A stretch of DNA of 50,114 nt, from positions 1 through 50,114 of the forward strand of contig JAICXC010000023.1 in NCBI GenBank assembly GCA_025980665.1, given 5' to 3'. The position numbers and the translations under genes are program-made. The notes beneath the pieces were generated by a model. It worked only from the letters and a program-made list of their open reading frames with translations. It had not been told where the DNA came from and did not search any database. The stretch comes from Bryobacteraceae bacterium. GTDB taxonomy: Bacteria > Acidobacteriota > Terriglobia > Bryobacterales > Bryobacteraceae. Positions 32,769 through 41,301 of this stretch are shown in pieces (the first letter of the stretch is position 1; each line of letters opens with the position of its first letter).

Positions 32769-33776
32769 CTACGGACTAAATGGGTAGTAGTATGTTCGCG
32801 CCCGGACGGTCACGTTGGGGATATCGACCTTTACTTCGAGGGTGCGCTTCACTCGCGACTCATCGACCTCGTTGGGCACGTACCGAAGCACGTACTGCAC
32901 GGTGATTTCGCCCGCGATATTTTGGATGGATTTGTAAATCGAGCCCAGGATCGCCGCAGTATAACCGCCTGTCCCCACCTTGAGTTGATAGTTTCCCTCA
33001 TCGGAAGGTTGCGACAGGAATCCTGAAACGTCCTTATAGACGTTCATGAGTGGGTATTCCACGCGGCCGCCGGTTTCCTCAGCCATGCGCACCAGGTTCT
33101 TGCCGGAATCGCTGGTAAAGCCGTACGCGTCGGTGCTCATCGCGTTGATGGTTACCTGGTAGCGCTGCGCCAGTTCGATGACCTGATCGAGCGTGTGGGT
33201 ACTGGCGTTGTCGTGGCCGTCGCCGATAACCACGATTACGCGGCGGGGATCCACCGGCTCGCCGTCCACTAATTTGCGGCTGGTGCACGCCATATATACC
33301 GCGTCGTAAAAAGCCGCCCCGCCGGCCGGCGAGATTTTCCGCAGCTTCTCTACGATCGGATCGGCATCGGAGGTGGTATTCACCATCAGTTCGGCCTCGT
33401 TTCCGAAACCGATGAGGTAACCGGCATATTTCTTATCGCCTGGAAGCAAGTTCAGAACCAGCTCGATAGCTGCGTCTTGAAGACTCTTCCACTGGCCGCG
33501 GCTTTGATTGCTTAGGTCGATCAGGAAACCGACCACCATTCGCTGATTGCGCTCGCGATTGAAATAGCGAATGGTCTGCTCTTTGCCTTGGTCGAAGATT
33601 TTGAAGTCGCTTTGTTCCAGATCGGATACAAACCGGCCCTTCTCGTCGGTAACCGTTACAGGGACCACCACTTCGTTCACTTGAACGCTAATAGGCAGCT
33701 GCGGCTGCTGAGCAAGCGCAAGTGTTAGCGCTGTGGAAAACACCACTACGCCTCGCCACCAGCTGCTGAATCGCAT
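32769..33776 (-). CDS. acidobacterial VWA-domain protein (TIGR03436-like), exported
   Basis: 335 residues with signal peptide (1-22), then VNEVVVPVTVTDEKGRFVSDLEQSDFKIFDQGKEQ-type front region of the acidobacterial VWA family and a VWA domain at about 80-250. The metal site is degenerate: D87-L-S89-N-Q91 instead of DxSxS and A154 in GGAAFYDAV where Thr is usual, while D186 (VIGDGHD) is kept. Metal-dependent ligand binding may be lost. A terminator hairpin and TATAAT lie immediately upstream, so the gene has its own promoter and almost no leader. Confidence 0.87.
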   Translation of the reverse strand: MRFSSWWRGVVVFSTALTLALAQQPQLPISVQVNEVVVPVTVTDEKGRFVSDLEQSDFKIFDQGKEQTIRYFNRERNQRMVVGFLIDLSNQSRGQWKSLQDAAIELVLNLLPGDKKYAGYLIGFGNEAELMVNTTSDADPIVEKLRKISPAGGAAFYDAVYMACTSRKLVDGEPVDPRRVIVVIGDGHDNASTHTLDQVIELAQRYQVTINAMSTDAYGFTSDSGKNLVRMAEETGGRVEYPLMNVYKDVSGFLSQPSDEGNYQLKVGTGGYTAAILGSIYKSIQNIAGEITVQYVLRYVPNEVDESRVKRTLEVKVDIPNVTVRARTYYYPFSP

Positions 33777-33787
33777 AAGACTACTCG

Positions 33788-33793
33788 ATTATA
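33788..33793 (-). promoter_or_regulatory. -10 box (TATAAT) of the VWA gene
   Basis: A perfect TATAAT on the minus strand, 11 bp before the ATG at 33776. A start site 6-8 bp downstream would leave a leader of only a few bases, so the mRNA should be essentially leaderless; no Shine-Dalgarno sequence is seen. The -35 position falls in the terminator stem and matches poorly. Confidence 0.5.
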
Positions 33794-33811
33794 CCCGAGA
33801 CCGCCGAAAAG

Positions 33812-33833
33812 AAAGCCTGTTCGTCCAGGCTTT
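33812..33833 (-). terminator. intrinsic terminator after the efflux genes
   Basis: AAAGCCTG-GACGAA-CAGGCTTT on the minus strand: 8-bp perfect stem, 6-nt loop, then CTTTTC giving TTTCTTTT as the T-tract. It lies 268 bp past the TolC-like stop and 36 bp before the VWA start, separating the two transcripts. Confidence 0.65.
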
Positions 33834-34101
33834 AGGAACCACGGCTATGAGGGGTTTCTGGGGGTTAAGGGAAGGGTTCGGAGGGTCACTTTGAGGTACT
33901 GCATTGGGAGGACAGCCGGGTTCCTGGAGCCTGCGACATCTGCATACGCTGGTTACGAAGCAATCCGGTTGCCGATCGAGACAGGGGGTTTATGTTGTTG
34001 ATGGAAAGAGAGAAAGAATCCGCCCCACCGCTGGCCTCCCGGTTCCAAGCCATGAAAGAGTTACCGGGAGGTCTGCAAGTGGCGCAGAGGAAAAGGAGGA
34101 C

Positions 34102-35961
34102 CTAACGATTGGCCGCCGGCGTAAGAGCGCCAGGGGCCGTGATAGCGGCGCGGCCAGGGGCTGGAGTAGCGGGCGCCACGTCCGGAATTGGACTGGGAGC
34201 CTTCGAAACGCGGCCGTTCTTGACCTCGTCGATAATCACGTTATTGTTCTCCAGAATCGTGCCTGTAGCCTGGTCGAGCTGCAGCTTGGCTTGCGCATAG
34301 GCCGATACTGCCGAGACTTCGGCCGACCGCGCGTTCGCCAAATCGACTTGGTGCTGAACGACCGCGTAGGAGGTGGACGCGCCCAGTTCGTACTTCTTCT
34401 GTTCGGCGTCCAAGACTTGCTGCGCAACGGCGCTGGCTGTCGCTGCCGACTGGTAGCGCGCGCGGGCGTTCTTCACGGCGATCAGTGCGTTCTGGACGTC
34501 CATGCGGATCTGATTAACTTCCTTCTGTACGCCGAGTTCAGATTGCCGGAGCTGCAGGTCTTGCTGGATATAGGCCGCCTGCGCGGAGCGGTTGCGCAAG
34601 GGAATGTTTAGCTGGAAGCCAATTTGGTAGTTAATTGTCGGAATACCGAACACTTGACGCAGGATGTTGCCATAGCCGCCAATCAAATCGGGATTGGGCA
34701 GGGTGCGGGGTATAACCTGTCCAGTGAGGGGGTTGATCTGCGGCGTAGTGTTGAAAATTCCGCCCGCGCCAGGATTCGAGACGTTTCCGACCACGTTTAA
34801 CTGCGGAAGCAGCGCATTATGCGCACCGCTCAGGTTGATCTTCGAGTTCTCAACCTGCAGGCGCTGCTGCGCCAGTTCCGGACGGTGGTCGAGCGCCCTC
34901 GCCACTACGTCTTGCACCGGTTGGATCGGCTCAACCGCCGGAACGGTTATCCGGTCCGTGGGAATAATGTGTACAGCCGAGAGAGAAGCATTGGCAAGTC
35001 CGTTACGGCTGATCAGGTTCTTTAAGCTCACCTCCAGCTGCTCGACGGCCGTTTGAGCAGTGATGAGATTGGTTTCGCTGGTGGAGACCTGTTGCTGGGC
35101 CTGGAGCACGTCCAGAGGCGCCATGGTCCCGATATCCAGCTGCTTCTTATTGTCGCTCAACAGTCTGTTGGCTTCGTCCAGCGTCTGTTGTGCGACGTCT
35201 ACCGCCAGAGCGGAACTGACCAGGTTCCAATATGTCGAGATCACGGTATTCAAGGTCGTATTGAGTTGCTGTTCGAACTGATAGTCCGTCACCCGGATAT
35301 TGTTTTTAGCAACCCGGATGTTGCGCGTGTTGTATGCCCAACCGAAACCCTGCAGCAATGGCTGGGTGGCCTGAAGGCTTAAACCGGAGTTATAGGACGG
35401 AAGGAAGATGGCGTTGGTATTGTTCGTTGTCGTAGAGTTATTGTTGAAACCGAGCGTTGCGGTTCCGCCCGTAGGGAACCCTTGCACCACGCCGAAATTT
35501 CTAGTCTGTATGTCCCCGACATTGACCGACTGTCCGCCAGCCGTTACGGAATTGGTCTGGATTTGGGCACTGCGGGCCCAATTTATGTTGCTGGTGATGG
35601 CCGGATCGTAGCTCACGCCTGCGCCGTTGCTGGCCTGGGCACCTAGCAATGAGGCATCCGCCAGCGGATAAGCATAGCGCGATACTTCGACGTCGATGTT
35701 ATTTTCAAGCGCCATCGCGATGGCGTCGGAAAGCGACAGGTACAGGTTCCCGGCCCGGATCAGCGAGTCGGCGCGTCCGCTGTTCGAAACACTGATGGGT
35801 GGAATATATCGGGTGCGGTAGTTATTAGTGAACCCGGAGTACCAATGCTCTCGCTCGTTGCTCAAGCTGGGCCCGCGGTCGTTAAGCTGCTGGGAATACA
35901 CGCCGGGCGCCGCCATCAGCAGCACGCACAGCAACGCGATGAAGGGTTTCGATTGTTTCAT
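34102..35961 (-). CDS. TolC-family outer-membrane efflux protein
   Basis: 619 residues with signal peptide (1-23). The two OEP halves are visible as repeated long helices: LSLSDAIAMALENNIDVE (first), QLDIGTMAPLDVLQAQQQVSTSE, and the second repeat with ELAQQRLQVENSKINLSGAHNALLPQLNV and VQNALIAVKNARARYQSA. The N- and C-terminal tails are longer than in E. coli TolC; the C-terminus is Pro/Ala-rich. It is the last part of a MacA/MacB/TolC-like set, separated from the permease by 233 bp with an inverted repeat, and would be the outer-membrane duct. Confidence 0.93.
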   Translation of the reverse strand: MKQSKPFIALLCVLLMAAPGVYSQQLNDRGPSLSNEREHWYSGFTNNYRTRYIPPISVSNSGRADSLIRAGNLYLSLSDAIAMALENNIDVEVSRYAYPLADASLLGAQASNGAGVSYDPAITSNINWARSAQIQTNSVTAGGQSVNVGDIQTRNFGVVQGFPTGGTATLGFNNNSTTTNNTNAIFLPSYNSGLSLQATQPLLQGFGWAYNTRNIRVAKNNIRVTDYQFEQQLNTTLNTVISTYWNLVSSALAVDVAQQTLDEANRLLSDNKKQLDIGTMAPLDVLQAQQQVSTSETNLITAQTAVEQLEVSLKNLISRNGLANASLSAVHIIPTDRITVPAVEPIQPVQDVVARALDHRPELAQQRLQVENSKINLSGAHNALLPQLNVVGNVSNPGAGGIFNTTPQINPLTGQVIPRTLPNPDLIGGYGNILRQVFGIPTINYQIGFQLNIPLRNRSAQAAYIQQDLQLRQSELGVQKEVNQIRMDVQNALIAVKNARARYQSAATASAVAQQVLDAEQKKYELGASTSYAVVQHQVDLANARSAEVSAVSAYAQAKLQLDQATGTILENNNVIIDEVKNGRVSKAPSPIPDVAPATPAPGRAAITAPGALTPAANR

Positions 35962-36032
35962 GGCTTAGATTGACCTCGAATTTAGTAATAACGTATCTGA
36001 CGGGCCGGCTTGTTCCATCCGGGCAATCCGTC

Positions 36033-36060
36033 TAGCGCTGCATCTGAAACACCAGCGCTA
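36033..36060. promoter_or_regulatory. inverted repeat between permease and TolC-like genes
   Basis: TAGCGCTG (36033-36040) and CAGCGCTA (36053-36060) are exact reverse complements with a 12-nt spacer, 72 bp before the TolC-like ATG. No T-tract follows on either strand, so an operator or an mRNA stem is likelier than a terminator. The remaining 35962-36194 shows no gene. Confidence 0.5.
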
Positions 36061-36194
36061 TTGTGTTGAAAAGAAATCTTATGACTATGTCCGCACTGTC
36101 CGGTTTTGGAATACCGGCGTGCGAAACTGGGGCACTGGGCGTTGCGGGCACAGGTCCGGAGAAGCCCCACGCGAATTACTCATACCTCAAAAAT

Positions 36195-37430
36195 TTATTC
36201 ATAGCGCAAAGCCTCGATCGGGTCGAGCAAGGCAGCCTTGCGCGCGGGGTAGAATCCGAAGAATACCCCTACCAGTGCCGAGAAGAAGAATGCCGCAAGG
36301 ATCGAAGGCAGGCTCACCAACGTGTTCCATCCGGCAAAATACGAGATGCCGAAGCTGGCTAAAACTCCCATCGCAATCCCCAGGCAGCCCCCCAGTAGCG
36401 AAAGCGAAACCGCTTCCACCAGGAACTGCGACAAAATATCGTTGGTTTTCGCTCCCACCGCCTGGCGCAGGCCGATCTCCTTGGTGCGCTCGGTCACCGA
36501 TACCAGCATGATGTTCATAATACCGATGCCGCCGACAATCAGCGACACCGACGCGATCGAAGCCAGCAGGAGTCCCATGATCTGAGTGGCTTGTTCTTGA
36601 GCGGCGGCCATTTCTTCCAGACTGCGGACTTGGAAATCGTTATCCTCGGTTGCCTGCAAGCGGTGACGCTGGCGCAGAAGCCCCTCGATCTCGTCCATGG
36701 CGTTGTTGTTGCGTCCATCGCGCGCCTGCACCATGATCTGTCCGATTTGCTGCCAGTTGTTCGATCGCCCCCCACCCATAACTTTCTTCTTGGCGGTGGT
36801 GATCGGCATGATGATCATGTCATCCTGATCCTGCCCGCTGGAGTTCTGACCTTTCGGCACCAGCGTTCCGATCACAGTGAAAGGCACTTTGCGGACGCGA
36901 ATGGTTTTGCCAATCGGATCCTCTCCGGCGAAGAGGTTGTCGACCACGGTCTTGCCCAGCAAAGCGACCTTGTTGGTGGATTTGACATCGTCGGTGGTAA
37001 AGGGCTCGCCTTCTTCGATGCGGATGTCGCGAATGGTCATATAGTCGGGCGACACGCCGTAAATCCGGGTTCCCCAGTTATTGCTTCCGTAGACCACCTG
37101 TTGCTGGTTCTGTTGGATCGGGGTGGAATACATGACGTCGGGGCACTCCTCTGCGATGGCCCTCGCGTCGTCTTCGGTCAGCGTCTGCGAGTTGCCGTTG
37201 CCGCTCTTGACTCCGCCAGTGTTCTGGCTGCCCGGCTGGATGATAATGACATTGCTTCCGATAGACGCGATCTGCTGATGGATGCGGTCGGTGGCTCCGC
37301 TGCCTACCGACACCATGGCGATCACGGCGCCGACGCCGATGATAATGCCAAGCATGGTTAGTGCGGAACGCAGCTTGTTCACGCGCAGCGCGCGAAACGC
37401 AATTCTCATGCTTTGGAAAACTTTGTTCAT
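36195..37430 (-). CDS. MacB-type ABC permease (FtsX domain)
   Basis: Start at the ATG 37430 (411 aa), in an ATGA overlap with the ATPase stop. One membrane helix at about 22-42 (SALTMLGIIIGVGAVIAMV), a periplasmic MacB_PCD domain (about 45-275), and three C-terminal helices (about 285-310, 335-360, 375-395) with ERTKEIGLRQAVGAK between. The four-helix FtsX layout is that of MacB, which works as a mechanotransmitter. In E. coli MacB the ATPase is fused N-terminally; here it is the separate upstream gene. Confidence 0.94.
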   Translation of the reverse strand: MNKVFQSMRIAFRALRVNKLRSALTMLGIIIGVGAVIAMVSVGSGATDRIHQQIASIGSNVIIIQPGSQNTGGVKSGNGNSQTLTEDDARAIAEECPDVMYSTPIQQNQQQVVYGSNNWGTRIYGVSPDYMTIRDIRIEEGEPFTTDDVKSTNKVALLGKTVVDNLFAGEDPIGKTIRVRKVPFTVIGTLVPKGQNSSGQDQDDMIIMPITTAKKKVMGGGRSNNWQQIGQIMVQARDGRNNNAMDEIEGLLRQRHRLQATEDNDFQVRSLEEMAAAQEQATQIMGLLLASIASVSLIVGGIGIMNIMLVSVTERTKEIGLRQAVGAKTNDILSQFLVEAVSLSLLGGCLGIAMGVLASFGISYFAGWNTLVSLPSILAAFFFSALVGVFFGFYPARKAALLDPIEALRYE

Positions 37431-38188
37431 GCGACGGGTTCCTTTTCTTCTTCTAGGTCTTGCCACTCCGTCAATTCCCGCTCGGCGTTCCGCGGGTTGG
37501 GCACCGCCTCATCGAGCATGATGTGGCCGTCCTTGAACTGGATGAGGCGATCCGAATAATGCGCGATGTCGGGCTCATGCGTGACCACCACGATGCTGAT
37601 CCCTTTTTCCCGATTCAACTTCTGAAAGATGCCCATGATCTCGACGCTCGTTTTGGAATCGAGCGCACCCGTCGGTTCGTCCGCCAGAATCAGTTGGGGA
37701 TCATTGATCAGGCTGCGCGCGATGGCGACGCGCTGCTGTTGGCCTCCGGAAAGCTGGCTGGGATGGTGATCGTAGCGTTCCGCCAGACCCACCGCAGTCA
37801 GCGCCTGCATGGCGCGTTCCTTGAACTTGCTCTTGTCGTTGTCGCTGTACAGCAGAGGGAGTTCGACGTTTTCAAGCGCCGAGGTCCTGGCCAACAAATT
37901 GAACTGCTGGAACACAAAGCCGACCTTGCGGTTGCGAATGTCGGCCAACTGGTCCCGGTCCAGACTGCCTATATCCACGCCGTCCAGATAATATTTGCCG
38001 CTGCTAGGCTTATCCAGGCAACCGATGATGTTCATCAGGGTCGACTTGCCGGAACCGGACGCGCCCATGATCGACACGAACGCCCCACGGGCGATTTGGA
38101 GCGAGATCCCGCGGAGCGCGTGCACATGGTTGTCGCCCATGTGATACGTCTTATGAAGATTCTCGATGCGAATGAGAGCAGAATCCAC
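37427..38188 (-). CDS. MacB/LolD-type ABC ATPase
   Basis: 253 residues. Walker [10 protein letters not shown] (42-50), Q-loop FVFQQFN, signature LSGGQ (146-150), Walker B ILADE (167-171) and the switch His in [11 protein letters not shown] start at 38188 with GAGGA six bases upstream. It is 20 bp downstream of the adaptor gene and overlaps the permease start by 4 bp. It energises the FtsX-type permease. Confidence 0.95.
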   Translation of the reverse strand: MDSALIRIENLHKTYHMGDNHVHALRGISLQIARGAFVSIMGASGSGKSTLMNIIGCLDKPSSGKYYLDGVDIGSLDRDQLADIRNRKVGFVFQQFNLLARTSALENVELPLLYSDNDKSKFKERAMQALTAVGLAERYDHHPSQLSGGQQQRVAIARSLINDPQLILADEPTGALDSKTSVEIMGIFQKLNREKGISIVVVTHEPDIAHYSDRLIQFKDGHIMLDEAVPNPRNAERELTEWQDLEEEKEPVA

Positions 38189-38208
38189 GAATCGTCCTCG
38201 CTGGCGCT

Positions 38209-39795
38209 TTAGAACGGCAGGCCCCGGCCGCCCTTGAACTGGTTGTTTTGTTGACCCGGGAATCCCGGCGCATTTTTGTTCTGGTTGCCGCCGGAACGGA
38301 CGCCTTCGATACCGGTAACAAGCACATCGCCTTCTTTGAGATTACCGTTGAGCATCGCCACGAAGTTTCCGTCACTGATGCCCGTGCGAATGCGTTCCGC
38401 TTTGAGCTGGCCTTTATCATCCAGTGTATAAACGGTTTGGAATTGAGGACGGGCACCGCCAGCCTGGCCGCCGCGGCCTCCGGCGAATGCACCTCCGCCT
38501 CCGCCATCGCCGCCGCGCCTGCCGAAGCCGCCTCCCCCACCGCCGCCGTTACGGCCCTTGAACTGGCTGGGATCGAACTTACCATCGCCGCCTTTGGCCG
38601 GGCCGGAATCGGACTTGCCATCCACCTTGGCGACCTTTTTGTCGGTGTTCTTCGCATCCGCCGGCAGGAGATCGTCTGGTGGACGGAACCGCAGCGCTGC
38701 GGAAGGAATCTTCACCACCGCCGACAGATGGTCGGTAACCAGCCGGACGTTCGCCGTCATGCCGGGGAACAGCTTCATATCGGGGTTATCCACGTCGATC
38801 ACCACCGTGTACGTAATCACGTTTTGCACGTTCGTGGGGGAGTGGCGAATTTGCATGACTGTCCCATGGAACGTCTGCCCGGGATATGCATCCACAGTGA
38901 ACGAAGCGTCCTGATCCACCTGGACCCGGCTAATGTCCGACTCATCAATGTTGGTTTCCACGTGCATCTTCGAAAGATCCTGCGCGATGCTGAACAACTG
39001 GGGTGCCGAATACGACGCCTGCACGGTCTGACCTACGTCCATGTTGCGCGCGATCACGACTCCGTTGACCGGCGAGGTAATGCGGGTGTGATCCAGATCC
39101 AGCTGGGCGTTCTGCAGGTTGGCATCGGCCGTGGCCACCTGGGCCGCAGCTGTGACTTTCTGAGTCTCCGCCACTTGCTTCTGGGCCTTGGTCGATTCGA
39201 GACTGGCCTGCGCGGAATTCAACTGCGCCTTGGCCGAATCGTAGCTTGCAATGGCTTGGTCATAGACCGCCTGGGCGCTGTCGCGCGCGTCCTGGGTGGC
39301 CACACCATCTTTGAACATCCTGGCCTGCAGATCCAGCTTGCGCTTGGCATCCTTAACCTGGGAATCGGCGCGAACCAGAGCCGCCTGCTGATTGGTGATG
39401 TTGAGCTGTGAGTTGGCGATATCCAGGTCCGCTTTCTTCACCCCGACTTCGGCGCTAGTGACCTGCGCCTTGGCGCTATCCAGATTGGCTTTGGCTTGGT
39501 CCACCTTAGTTTGGAAGGGCGCCGGGTCGATCTGCGCGACCAGCTGGCCTTTTTTGACCTGCGAATTGTAATCGGCGTAGAGGGCCGCGATATTGCCGGA
39601 CACCTGGCTGCCCACAGCCACGGAAACCACGGCTGCCAGCGACCCGGTCGCGGAAATAGCCGATTCGAGATCGCCGCGCTGCACTTTGGCGGTCAAATAA
39701 TCAGCTTTCTTCGAACGCGTGTAATAGGTGAAGCCGCCCAAGGCCAACGCTGCAATTACTAAGGTCAGGCCCAGGAGCCACTTAAGCTTCTTCAT
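38209..39795 (-). CDS. MacA/HlyD-type periplasmic adaptor with glycine-rich insert
   Basis: 528 residues. N-terminal membrane anchor (about 5-24), lipoyl halves around VGSQVSGNIAALYADYNSQVKKGQLVAQIDP (about 62-92) and HTRITSPVNGVVIAR (236-250), a long coiled coil between (95-235), then beta-barrel and membrane-proximal domains. Residues about 413-448 are a low-complexity Gly/Arg tract with GGGGGGG and repeated RGG, splitting the membrane-proximal part; normal adaptors lack it. The gene leads the adaptor-ATPase-permease-TolC set and diverges from pyrE. The transported compound is unknown. Confidence 0.93.
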   Translation of the reverse strand: MKKLKWLLGLTLVIAALALGGFTYYTRSKKADYLTAKVQRGDLESAISATGSLAAVVSVAVGSQVSGNIAALYADYNSQVKKGQLVAQIDPAPFQTKVDQAKANLDSAKAQVTSAEVGVKKADLDIANSQLNITNQQAALVRADSQVKDAKRKLDLQARMFKDGVATQDARDSAQAVYDQAIASYDSAKAQLNSAQASLESTKAQKQVAETQKVTAAAQVATADANLQNAQLDLDHTRITSPVNGVVIARNMDVGQTVQASYSAPQLFSIAQDLSKMHVETNIDESDISRVQVDQDASFTVDAYPGQTFHGTVMQIRHSPTNVQNVITYTVVIDVDNPDMKLFPGMTANVRLVTDHLSAVVKIPSAALRFRPPDDLLPADAKNTDKKVAKVDGKSDSGPAKGGDGKFDPSQFKGRNGGGGGGGFGRRGGDGGGGGAFAGGRGGQAGGARPQFQTVYTLDDKGQLKAERIRTGISDGNFVAMLNGNLKEGDVLVTGIEGVRSGGNQNKNAPGFPGQQNNQFKGGRGLPF

Positions 39796-39924
39796 CGTAG
39801 TAGACTACTCCCCAAGGTTTTCTTGTCTTCGCTAGAAATGACGACGGGAGACGGTGCTGTTGTTACAGGGGGTGTCCCGTCAAGAATGTTAAGTCTTACC
39901 CGGACTATTATATATGAAGAAACC

Positions 39925-40527
39925 GTGACTGACTCAACCTTGCAAATATTTCGTGAAACCGGGGCCTACCTGAAGGGCCATTTTCGCCTCACCAGCGGGC
40001 TCCATTCCGGAGAATACCTGCAGAGCGCTCTAGTTCTGCAGCATCCCGAACTCGCCGAACGGCTGGGGCGGGCTTTGGCGGAAAGCATGGCCCAAAGTAT
40101 GCCAAAAGCACAAGTTGTCGTTTCGCCCGCCCTCGGTGGCCTGATTATCGGCCACGAGGTCGCCCGGGCTCTGGGCGCCCGTTTTCAGTTCACCGAACGG
40201 GACCCTGCGGGCCCCGAAGGGAAAGGCTCAGCAAAGATGACCCTCCGCCGGGGGTTCTTCCTGACCCCTGGAGAGACCGCAGTGGTGGTCGAGGACGTGG
40301 TTACCACCGGGGGCAGCACCAGGGAGGTCATGGAGCTCCTGCGAGCGTCCGGTGTCCAGGTTTTAGGAGTGGGTTCGGTCATCGACCGCAGCGGGGGACG
40401 CGTCGACCTGGGGGTTCCCCGGGTAGCCCTGGCGACCCTGGACGCCGTCTCCTGGACGCCCGAGGAGTGCCCGCTGTGCAAGCAGGATCTCCCGATCGCA
40501 AAGCCCGGCTCCCGCGCGACGGCCTAA
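39925..40527 (+). CDS. pyrE: orotate phosphoribosyltransferase
   Basis: Makes orotidine 5'-phosphate in pyrimidine synthesis. I use the GTG at 39925 (200 aa): it puts GAYLKGHFRLTSGLHSGEYLQ at the usual distance from the N-terminus. The frame is open to 39823 but the extra residues are not family-like and would cross the promoter region. The PRPP motif VVVEDVVTTGGST is intact, and the end CPLCKQDLPIAKPGSR is typical of one PyrE branch. An AT-rich TATTATATA lies at 39906-39914, just before the start, as a possible -10. truA follows after 18 bp. Confidence 0.9.
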   Translation: MTDSTLQIFRETGAYLKGHFRLTSGLHSGEYLQSALVLQHPELAERLGRALAESMAQSMPKAQVVVSPALGGLIIGHEVARALGARFQFTERDPAGPEGKGSAKMTLRRGFFLTPGETAVVVEDVVTTGGSTREVMELLRASGVQVLGVGSVIDRSGGRVDLGVPRVALATLDAVSWTPEECPLCKQDLPIAKPGSRATA

Positions 40528-40545
40528 GCCTGTTTCAGGAAAAGC

Positions 40546-41301
40546 ATGCGCCGGATACGGATAACGGTCAGCTACGACGGCACGGACTATCACGGCTGGC
40601 AGGTGCAACCGGGCGTCGCCACAATCCAGCGTGCCCTGGAAGAAGTGCTGTCTGAAATCGAAGGTGATGTAGTGCATGTGGATGGTTCCGGCCGCACCGA
40701 CGCTGGAGTTCATGCGTTGGCGCAAGTGGCGGCCTTCCGGCTGACCAATCCGATTCCTTTGCCGAATCTCCAGAAGGCCATGAATCGTCTGCTGCCGCGC
40801 GACATCCGCGTGCTGGACACGGCCGAGGCACAGGAAAGTTTTCACCCCCGCTACGATGCCGTCGCGAAAACGTATGAATATCGCCTGCTGCGCGCCGATA
40901 TCTGTTCGCCCTTCGAGCGCCGCTACGTCTATCACTACCCGTATCCTCTGGATGAGGCGCGGATGATCCAGGCCGCGCGCGTGCTCGAAGGCGAGCATGA
41001 TTTTACGGCGTTCGCTGCGGCGGACCCGATCGACGGGCTCGGCCGCTCGAAGGTCCGGCGTATTTTTTCGTCATGCCTGACGCGCGACGGAGACCGGTTG
41101 ATCTACCGCGTACGCGGCAGCGGATTCCTGAAGCACATGGTTCGCAACATCGTGGGTGTGCTGCTGGAAGTGGGGAAGGGAAATCTTGTGGCCGACAGCA
41201 TCGCGGCTCGGCTGAAACCCGGTTGCAAGATTCCCGCCGGACCGTCGGCTCCGGCGCGAGGGTTGTTCCTGGTGAGTGTGGAATATGCCGATCAGTCGTG
41301 A
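40546..41301 (+). CDS. truA: tRNA pseudouridine(38-40) synthase
   Basis: 251 residues. Catalytic D52 is in GSGRTDAGVHA, and YDGTDYHGWQ (10-19) and the late RGSGFLKHMVRNIVG are family marks. It modifies uridines 38-40 in the tRNA anticodon stem. It starts 18 bp after pyrE, so the two are likely co-transcribed. Its end overlaps the convergent ADOP permease gene by 10 bp. Confidence 0.96.
   Translation: MRRIRITVSYDGTDYHGWQVQPGVATIQRALEEVLSEIEGDVVHVDGSGRTDAGVHALAQVAAFRLTNPIPLPNLQKAMNRLLPRDIRVLDTAEAQESFHPRYDAVAKTYEYRLLRADICSPFERRYVYHYPYPLDEARMIQAARVLEGEHDFTAFAAADPIDGLGRSKVRRIFSSCLTRDGDRLIYRVRGSGFLKHMVRNIVGVLLEVGKGNLVADSIAARLKPGCKIPAGPSAPARGLFLVSVEYADQS

Larger units (their letters stand above)
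33777..34101. other. intergenic region between VWA and TolC-like genes
   Basis: About 325 bp with no convincing gene; a plus-strand frame from 33904 is mostly antisense to the TolC-like gene and lacks coding character. It contains the terminator at 33812-33833 and the -10 box at 33788-33793, both reading leftward. The rest shows purine-rich stretches but nothing I can name. Confidence 0.6.

Noticed and set aside
33904..34611. Plus-strand frame that starts in the VWA/TolC-like gap
   Set aside because: More than two thirds is antisense to the TolC-like gene and the translated sequence has no family character.
36033..36060. Intrinsic terminator
   Set aside because: Good stem but no T-run on either strand; kept only as an inverted repeat.
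38248..39411. Plus-strand open frame of 387 codons
   Set aside because: Lies wholly opposite the efflux adaptor gene; no motif or signal peptide and no ribosome-binding site.
34102..39795. Antibiotic-resistance or bacteriocin export locus
   Set aside because: The genes form a MacAB-TolC-like set but nothing nearby indicates a substrate.
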